A stretch of 10,409 bases of DNA from Candidatus Saccharimonadia bacterium (GTDB lineage: Bacteria > Patescibacteriota > Saccharimonadia > Saccharimonadales > SZUA-47): contig CALLJT010000041.1 of assembly GCA_938050265.1 (NCBI GenBank), forward strand, positions 1 to 10,409, read 5' to 3'. Position 1 is the stretch's first letter, and each line of letters starts with the position of its first letter. The notes under the pieces are model-generated. The model made no database searches. It was given only the letters and a program-made list of their open reading frames with translations, and was not told where the DNA came from. Position numbers and translations under genes: made by a program. Positions 5,828 to 10,409 of this stretch are shown here, in pieces.

Positions 5828-6682
5828 ATGAAGACAACAGCAGTGATATTGGCAGCGGGTCTCGGTACGAGGTTTTTGCCGCTCACCAAGACGATCAACA
5901 AATGCATGTTGCCGCTCGGCAACAAACCAGTCATACAGTACGCAGTAGAAGAGTGCGTTGATGCTGGTATCGACACCATAGTTGTCCTGGTGCCAGAATA
6001 CGATACGTCGATTCAAGAATACTTCACCCCACAGCAAGCAATCGAAGAGACTCTTACTCGCATGGGCAAACTAGACGTGTACCGCAGCGCAGTCGAGCAG
6101 GCTGAAGCGCTGGGAGCGTTGATGCAGTTTGTTACGGTTTCATACGCAGACGGACGCTACGGAACTGGCGAGATGATGCGACAAGCAATGGAGTATATAG
6201 CAGACGACGTTACGCATGTCGCGCTCCTGCACGGAGACGCCCCGTTCGGGTATGCAGACGGTCGTCAAGTCGGGGGACTGAGCGCGATGATGCAGGCGAT
6301 GGTCGCGCAGCGCAGGGACGGAGTGTTGGCTGGTTTTTCTGTGGAGCTCGCAGAGCGCTCAAAATATGGTGTGCTGATGGGTTCGCCTGGCGATAGTGAT
6401 CGGCTGGACCGCATAGTCGAAAAACCAGGACCGGACGTGTCTCCATCTTCGTTAAACGCGAACGCCGCGTGGTACATATTGCCGGTTGCTGTTCGTGAAT
6501 ATCTTCAGGATCTTCAGCCGGACGCCACGAGCGGTGAGTATTTGTTCACCGATGCCGTTAGCGATCTAGCGCAGGCACGTAATATTGGCATATTTTCAGT
6601 GGACGGTGTGTATCTTGACTGTGGCAAGCCTGACGTATGGCTTGCTGCAAACAACTATCTAGCGAAGGTTCGCAGTTCATGA
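5828..6682 (+). CDS. galU: GalU-like UTP-sugar-1-phosphate nucleotidyltransferase
   Basis: This 284-residue protein matches the GalU family, which makes UDP-glucose from UTP and glucose-1-phosphate. The nucleotide-binding signature AAGLGTRFLPLTK (9-21) with R15, then K25 and MLPL, fits GalU better than RmlA or GlmU. VEKP (197-200) holds the conserved substrate-binding lysine K199, and DCGKP (264-268) near the end is typical. GEYLFTDAVSDLA corresponds to the usual GE-x-LTDAI segment. One oddity: the canonical P-x-GLGHA loop is replaced by DGRYGTGEMM (108-117), and the usual DD-type metal site reads HGDAPF, so sugar preference may differ. It starts 7 bases after the glmS stop, and its TGA overlaps the next ATG. 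With glmS it supplies UDP-sugar; UDP-glucose is likely, another UDP-hexose possible. Confidence 0.8.
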   Translation: MKTTAVILAAGLGTRFLPLTKTINKCMLPLGNKPVIQYAVEECVDAGIDTIVVLVPEYDTSIQEYFTPQQAIEETLTRMGKLDVYRSAVEQAEALGALMQFVTVSYADGRYGTGEMMRQAMEYIADDVTHVALLHGDAPFGYADGRQVGGLSAMMQAMVAQRRDGVLAGFSVELAERSKYGVLMGSPGDSDRLDRIVEKPGPDVSPSSLNANAAWYILPVAVREYLQDLQPDATSGEYLFTDAVSDLAQARNIGIFSVDGVYLDCGKPDVWLAANNYLAKVRSS

Positions 6683-7272
6683 GCGACGTTCAGCTCGTCG
6701 AGGTCCCGGACACTCTCAAAAAGGCAGACATACAGGTTATTCGTTTTTGGGCACATGACGCACCTGAGTTTTTTGTTGATCAGCTGCTTCAGAAATCCCG
6801 ACAGCCACATATTACCGAACACACATCAGATATATGTAGAGACGACGCTTGTACGTCACCGGGACGCTTTGCAAGTAGGCAATCATACGACACATGGGCT
6901 ACGCAGAAGCGGCTTGTGTACGCGATGGTAGGCGGGTATGACGCCGTGACGGGCACGGGAGACGTAGGCGGTGTCGTGTGGTTTGGCGAGCGGAAGCACC
7001 CCGATGTGCCGGATTCTAAACTGACGTTTGCAATCCGTAATTATGCAGGCGACGATGACCGTGGCTGGGGTACGTATGTTGGGAGGGGTTTTGGCCGCCC
7101 GTTTATGGGTGTAGCTCACCAGGACATGTATACAGCGTCTTCATTTGCCGGGAGCTCAGTGTGGCTTTCGGTTGAAACAGCTAATGAAGCTGCCGCTCAC
7201 GTGTATCAGAAGTTCGGCTACCAGCAGATAGTAGACGACGGGACCCGTATCGTGATGGTATGGAAGCCGTGA
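6679..7272 (+). CDS. GNAT-family N-acetyltransferase
   Basis: This 197-residue protein is a probable GNAT acyltransferase using acetyl-CoA. The C-terminal half shows the fold: a strand GDVGGVVWFGER, an acidic segment, a Gly/Arg turn YVGRGFGRPFM that may be a degenerate acetyl-CoA pyrophosphate loop (R/Q-x-x-G-x-G/A), and the closing motif VWLSVETANEAAAHVYQKFGYQQI, typical of GNAT enzymes. About 70 N-terminal residues have no recognised domain. The start at 6679 overlaps the galU stop (ATGA); an in-frame ATG at 6637 lies inside galU and is less likely. The substrate cannot be read. Its place between glmS/galU and pta makes an amino-sugar phosphate a possible acceptor (inference), with antibiotic- or protein-modifying acetylation as alternatives. 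Confidence 0.7.
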   Translation: MSDVQLVEVPDTLKKADIQVIRFWAHDAPEFFVDQLLQKSRQPHITEHTSDICRDDACTSPGRFASRQSYDTWATQKRLVYAMVGGYDAVTGTGDVGGVVWFGERKHPDVPDSKLTFAIRNYAGDDDRGWGTYVGRGFGRPFMGVAHQDMYTASSFAGSSVWLSVETANEAAAHVYQKFGYQQIVDDGTRIVMVWKP

Positions 7273-7946
7273 AGTGGTTCACGCAGAACGATGCCGCGCT
7301 CCATATGAGTGGACCTGGCTACCATGCGTTCATTGACGCAGATCGGGTGATTATTGACACCGATGCACTCAAGCCTGCTCTGTGGGGGCTTTTGTCGCGA
7401 CATACAGGACTGCCAATGAGCGAAGTCGCGTCCGTAGCGGAGGATCCAAAAAAGTCCACACACCTAGGTGGATACTCCCTCCGGGGTCACTGTGAACGTC
7501 TTAAGAATGTCGACTATGATGCTGTTCAAGAGGAGTCTGTCAGCTTGTTGCGTGATCCACAGTATGTTATGAAAGGCGCGAGTACATTCTTAGAGAAGCT
7601 CGTACTGTTGCAGGGAGTAGAGCCTGTGATATTGAGCTATGGAGACCTTGAGTGGCAGCCGTTCAAAGTCGGGCATATAATCGACGCTATGGGGTTCAAA
7701 GATTTTCCGGCAGTTATTACGTGTCGCCCTAAGAACGAATTTATCCGCTATGCCCAGACAGAACTGAACATACAGCAGGGCAGCCTGACAGACGATATAG
7801 CCATGCAGAGCTTACCAGACGGCATAACAGAGATCCATCTAGATCACTCAAGAAAAGCTGGGTCGATACACGGCAATAGCGTTGTGACTGATCTTGGCGA
7901 GGCGTACAATGCGATCGTAGCGGACGTAGGAGGCCGCAAGTCATGA
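7260..7946 (+). CDS. HAD-superfamily hydrolase/mutase-like protein
   Basis: This product of up to 228 residues resembles a C1-capped HAD enzyme (phosphatase or phosphoglucomutase type). Motif I is FIDADRVIIDT: D26-x-D28 fits the nucleophile and acid/base aspartates, but Arg29 replaces the usual Gly. A helical cap (about 36-100) is followed by YVMKGASTFLEKL and VILSYGD with Ser126 as motif II. K158 could be motif III. Motif IV is uncertain: either TDD (177-179) or IHLDH (192-196), the latter lacking the second Asp. The ATG at 7260 overlaps the GNAT gene by 13 bases; a GTG at 7269 would give a classic GTGA overlap, and an ATG at 7305 is also possible. Its stop overlaps the pta ATG. The substrate is unknown; a sugar phosphate fits the operon. 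Confidence 0.6.
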   Translation: MEAVKWFTQNDAALHMSGPGYHAFIDADRVIIDTDALKPALWGLLSRHTGLPMSEVASVAEDPKKSTHLGGYSLRGHCERLKNVDYDAVQEESVSLLRDPQYVMKGASTFLEKLVLLQGVEPVILSYGDLEWQPFKVGHIIDAMGFKDFPAVITCRPKNEFIRYAQTELNIQQGSLTDDIAMQSLPDGITEIHLDHSRKAGSIHGNSVVTDLGEAYNAIVADVGGRKS

Positions 7947-8806
7947 GTCAAATAAGTATCGGTTTACCAGAACTAGATGTGTCCAGTGCAGACACGCGCA
8001 TGCGTGATGCAGTGAGCCTGTTCAGTGCAACGGAACGCGGCTCTCAGGTGCAGTGTCGGGCGTATGATGCGTCCAGTCCTCTAGATGGATACGCTCAAGC
8101 ACTCAAAGACCTACAGAGCGGCACTGTCGATTGTGTACTCGCAGGGTCGATACTTTCCAGCCGCGATGTAATACGTGGTGCTATCAAGAGCGTTGGGCTT
8201 GCAGAGGGTAGTTCTACCGTATCGAGTAGCATGGTTATGCGATCAGACGACACACAGTGTGCCGATGTATACTTTGCCGACCCGGCCGTTAACCCGTCTC
8301 CTACCCCAGGGCAACTTGTGGACATTGCGTTCGCTACAGTTGAAACTATGCGAGCTCTCAACCCAGGCGTTGAGCCGAGGGTGGCGTTTCTGTCTTTTTC
8401 GACATACGGCAGCGCTTCTCATGCATTGGTCGACCATGTACGCGAAGCAATTGGACTGACACTGGAGCGGTCACCTACGTTTTTCGTGGCCGACCAAGAA
8501 GTACAGTTTGATGCAGCACTCAACCCAGCTATCGCTGCTACTAAGATTACCGATAGTTCCCCGGGTTCACTGGCCGAATCGCCGGCGAATATTTTGATCT
8601 TTCCTGATCTGAATGCTGGCAATATCGCCTATAAGGCATTTGCTGGCCCGCACAGTAGCTACCGCGCAGTTGGCCCCGTACTGCAGGGCTTAGCTCGACC
8701 GGTCAATGATTTGTCTCGAGGCAGCACCCCTCAAGAAATTGCCCAGATGATAGACGTCACCGTACAGCTTGCAGCTATGAATAACCAAAGTACGGCAGGG
8801 CGGTAG
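7943..8806 (+). CDS. pta: Phosphate acetyltransferase (phosphotransacetylase)
   Basis: Pta interconverts acetyl-CoA plus phosphate with acetyl-phosphate plus CoA. The 287-residue protein matches the PTA/PTB domain nearly end to end: DCVLAGSILSSRDVIRGAIK, ADVYFADPAVNPSPTPGQL, EPRVAFLSFSTYGSASH, VQFDAALNPAIA, ILIFPDLNAGNIAYKAF, then GPVLQGLARPVNDLSRG. S258-R259 in LSRG match the conserved Ser-Arg of the active site, and E265 stands where many family members have Asp. It is about 40 residues shorter than usual (around 325), the loss falling in the N-terminal part. AGGAGG at 7928-7933, nine bases upstream, and the ATGA overlap fix the start. No acetate kinase adjoins. In this operon Pta may supply acetyl-CoA for amino-sugar acetylation, besides any role in acetate metabolism. 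Confidence 0.88.
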   Translation: MSQISIGLPELDVSSADTRMRDAVSLFSATERGSQVQCRAYDASSPLDGYAQALKDLQSGTVDCVLAGSILSSRDVIRGAIKSVGLAEGSSTVSSSMVMRSDDTQCADVYFADPAVNPSPTPGQLVDIAFATVETMRALNPGVEPRVAFLSFSTYGSASHALVDHVREAIGLTLERSPTFFVADQEVQFDAALNPAIAATKITDSSPGSLAESPANILIFPDLNAGNIAYKAFAGPHSSYRAVGPVLQGLARPVNDLSRGSTPQEIAQMIDVTVQLAAMNNQSTAGR

Positions 8807-8809
8807 ACA

Positions 8810-9835
8810 ATGAGCGCGAGCCGTTTAAGCGACCCGAGCAGCTACGACGTGGTTGTATTTGGCGGTGGCGGTGGTGGTTCATCTTTTGTGGCCTCCGCAC
8901 GAGCAGCAGGCTATAGCGGGTCAATGCTCGTCGTGTGCTCTTCTGCTGACGATGGAGGGCATAGTGGGGTGCTTCGGACGACATATGAGCACGAGAAACA
9001 GCCGATCGTGCCTCCCGGAGACATAGTGAAAGTCATAGGCGCAGGTGCGCGAGTGTCGTCACATGACTCACAGGCGCTGCGCAGCAGGGACGCACGCGGT
9101 CGCTCAGTTGGCAATACATTGTTTGAGCAGGCTTATGTAGCCGCGCTTGAAGCTCGATCTCAATCCCCCAACACAGACGCAGTGCGTCAGCTGCTTGACG
9201 ACGCGACCTGTGCCGTAGACGTGTGTCCGGTCACTCCAGTCCCTACCGACTTGCAAGTATCGTGGGGTCAGGGTCTTACAGTGCGCGGTGAGGATGTGAT
9301 TTCAGAAACTGAATTTTTGCAGTCACACTACGCAGCCATGAAGCTTGAGGTATTCAGAACAGACAGCCGATACACTTCCGCTCAAGCCTCGTCGTTCGTG
9401 ATGGACGCGGTACGTGACTGTCGCCAGATAGTTATCGCACCTTCAAACCCGATCATCTCTATCGGTGCGGCGCTGCGTCCCGTACAGAATAGCGCTCCTC
9501 GGTACGATCTGGACATGTCCACCGTAGCGCAGAAAACCATCGTCGTACTTGGCTCGCAGAACCCCCACCACATGAGCGGCGCACAGGTCGCTGATCACCT
9601 GGCTATTATTGAGAGATCTTTTGGCGCACGCATCCCGACAGTCGCGTACGCTAAAACGTCAAAAATTCCCTGCGGCACAGACGACCTGCGCGACCGAAAC
9701 GTCATTGAACTCCCTGGCGTGGTTTCGTCTCGCAGCGCAGACAAAAACGACCCGCTCAGCGCGCACAAGCCGAGTGTTTCGCATCACCCGGATTTCGCCC
9801 GCCAAGTTCTCGATGCATCACCTCCGCAGCAATAG
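8810..9835 (+). CDS. yvcK: YvcK/GlmR-type protein of the CofD-like family
   Basis: This 341-residue protein matches the YvcK branch of the CofD fold motif by motif: VVVFGGGGGGSSF (14-26), a dinucleotide-like glycine loop; SADDGGHSGVLR (45-56); PPGDI (68-72); GRSVGNTLFEQAY (97-109); CPVTPVPTDLQV and TVRGED; QIVIAPSNPIISIGAAL, replacing the usual GPGSLYTSI-type loop; and VLGSQNPHHMSGAQVADHLAII, the counterpart of NVMTQPGETDGYSASDHV. B. subtilis YvcK (GlmR) and mycobacterial CuvA bind UDP-GlcNAc and act on cell-wall precursor supply; GlmR stimulates GlmS. CofD itself makes F420 precursors and is less likely without F420 genes. It follows pta by three bases and closes the glmS operon. The last 35 or so residues look disordered. 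The family is sound; the role as UDP-sugar sensor for GlmS is inference from homologues plus location. Confidence 0.8.
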   Translation: MSASRLSDPSSYDVVVFGGGGGGSSFVASARAAGYSGSMLVVCSSADDGGHSGVLRTTYEHEKQPIVPPGDIVKVIGAGARVSSHDSQALRSRDARGRSVGNTLFEQAYVAALEARSQSPNTDAVRQLLDDATCAVDVCPVTPVPTDLQVSWGQGLTVRGEDVISETEFLQSHYAAMKLEVFRTDSRYTSAQASSFVMDAVRDCRQIVIAPSNPIISIGAALRPVQNSAPRYDLDMSTVAQKTIVVLGSQNPHHMSGAQVADHLAIIERSFGARIPTVAYAKTSKIPCGTDDLRDRNVIELPGVVSSRSADKNDPLSAHKPSVSHHPDFARQVLDASPPQQ

Positions 9836-9854
9836 GTCGAGCTCTACACAAATG

Positions 9855-10409
9855 CTAAAGCGTGAGCTTTTTAAGTGTGTATATATTACGCTCAGAGCTG
9901 TACATTGCAAGTTGTTTGTTTGCCGATTGGGTAATTTTTTGACGTAGCTCCTCCTGGGACAGTAAATTGCTGAGTGTTTTGCATATTTGAGTGGTGTCTT
10001 CTGGTGAAAAATAAACTGCACCATCCCCTATTACTTCGTGAAATATAGGTATGTCACTGCACGCTATTGCGGTGCCCACCGCCGCCGCTTCTAGGAGTTG
10101 CATGCCAAATCCTTCATATACACTCGGGTAGACGAACACTCGTGCGTCCATGAGGTATGATTGCGCAACGACATCGCTGGCATAGTCTAGGTAGTGTATG
10201 TTTTCTCCATCGGTTCGAGCAGTGTGTATTGCGTTAAGTGCGTGTGTATCCCCGCCGTTTTTTCCGATCAGCACCAAGGGGTGATTTTGCTTGGTAGTAT
10301 GTGGGAGTAGTCGGTACGCTTCAATGAGTCGAGATGTGTTTTTGCGTGGTGTGAGCGTATTTATAGAGACGATGGCACTGCGGTGCGCTTTTGGTACGCT
10401 GAAGCTTTT
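9855..10409 (-). CDS. GT4-family glycosyltransferase, C-terminal part
   Basis: The frame is open to the window end, so the N-terminus lies beyond base 10409; 184 C-terminal residues are visible. They form the nucleotide-sugar-binding half of a GT-B enzyme: AIVSINTLTPRKNTSRLIEAYRLL with the R-K pair expected near the donor phosphates, PLVLIGKNGG, then DARVFVYPSVYEGFGMQLLEA with the E-x7-E motif (EGFGMQLLE), and GTAIACSDIPIFHEVIGDGA. The pattern resembles that of the first glycosyltransferase in the window, so the two are probably paralogues. A TTG at 10277 is only leucine inside the domain, not a start. The gene is visibly more AT-rich than the operon it faces; its stop is 19 bases from the yvcK stop. 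Donor and acceptor are unknown. Confidence 0.85.
   Translation of the reverse strand, partial: KSFSVPKAHRSAIVSINTLTPRKNTSRLIEAYRLLPHTTKQNHPLVLIGKNGGDTHALNAIHTARTDGENIHYLDYASDVVAQSYLMDARVFVYPSVYEGFGMQLLEAAAVGTAIACSDIPIFHEVIGDGAVYFSPEDTTQICKTLSNLLSQEELRQKITQSANKQLAMYSSERNIYTLKKLTL
9857..9872 (+). terminator. Weak hairpin terminator after the operon
   Basis: AAAGC (9857-9861) and GCTTT (9866-9870) form a 5-bp stem closed by a GTGA loop, followed by two more T residues. It lies 22 bases after the yvcK stop and overlaps the last codons of the convergent gene. The stem is short and AT-rich, so termination strength is doubtful. Confidence 0.3.

Overview
The window looks like a chromosome segment next to a replication origin in a small-genome bacterium of the Candidate Phyla Radiation (Patescibacteria), most likely Saccharibacteria (TM7). 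The grounds are the compact rpmH-rnpA-yidC-jag order beside a DnaA-box cluster, short versions of several proteins (45-aa L34, 287-aa Pta, a Jag without its N-terminal domain), tight start/stop overlaps, and divergent YvcK and GalU homologues. TGA is a normal stop codon in at least three genes, which argues against the UGA-recoding phyla Gracilibacteria and Absconditabacteria. The phylum assignment is inference; no marker was searched.

Layout. Bases 1-261 are non-coding and hold three DnaA-box-like 9-mers (23-52), an AT-rich stretch, a 10-bp palindrome and the rpmH promoter: a probable oriC or part of it. Next on the + strand come rpmH and rnpA, then a 310-base gap holding a nested set of inverted repeats that could form a long rod-shaped RNA, then yidC and a jag/khpB-type KH-R3H gene. 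This is the classical ribosome/membrane-insertion cluster, with yidD missing from its usual place. A GT4 glycosyltransferase on the - strand meets jag tail to tail with one base between the stops.

A divergent regulatory region (3684-3792) with a perfect 14-bp palindrome and a near-consensus sigma70-type promoter launches a probable seven-gene operon (3793-9835): a small AbrB/MazE-type regulator, glmS, a galU-like nucleotidyltransferase, a GNAT acetyltransferase, a HAD-family protein, a phosphotransacetylase (pta) and a YvcK/CofD-family protein. From glmS onward the genes are separated by at most 7 bases or overlap. A second GT4 glycosyltransferase, cut by the window end, lies on the - strand after the operon.

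How they may work together. GlmS commits fructose-6-phosphate to amino-sugar synthesis. The galU-like enzyme makes a UDP-sugar. Pta interconverts acetyl-phosphate and acetyl-CoA. YvcK-family proteins (B. subtilis GlmR) bind UDP-GlcNAc and stimulate GlmS. With a GNAT and a HAD protein between them, the operon reads as one unit for making and sensing UDP-amino-sugar precursors, and the flanking GT4 enzymes are plausible users of such precursors. Two promoters (for rpmH and the AbrB gene) sit so close to their ATGs that the mRNAs should be leaderless, while jag, glmS and pta have good Shine-Dalgarno sequences: a mixed initiation strategy.
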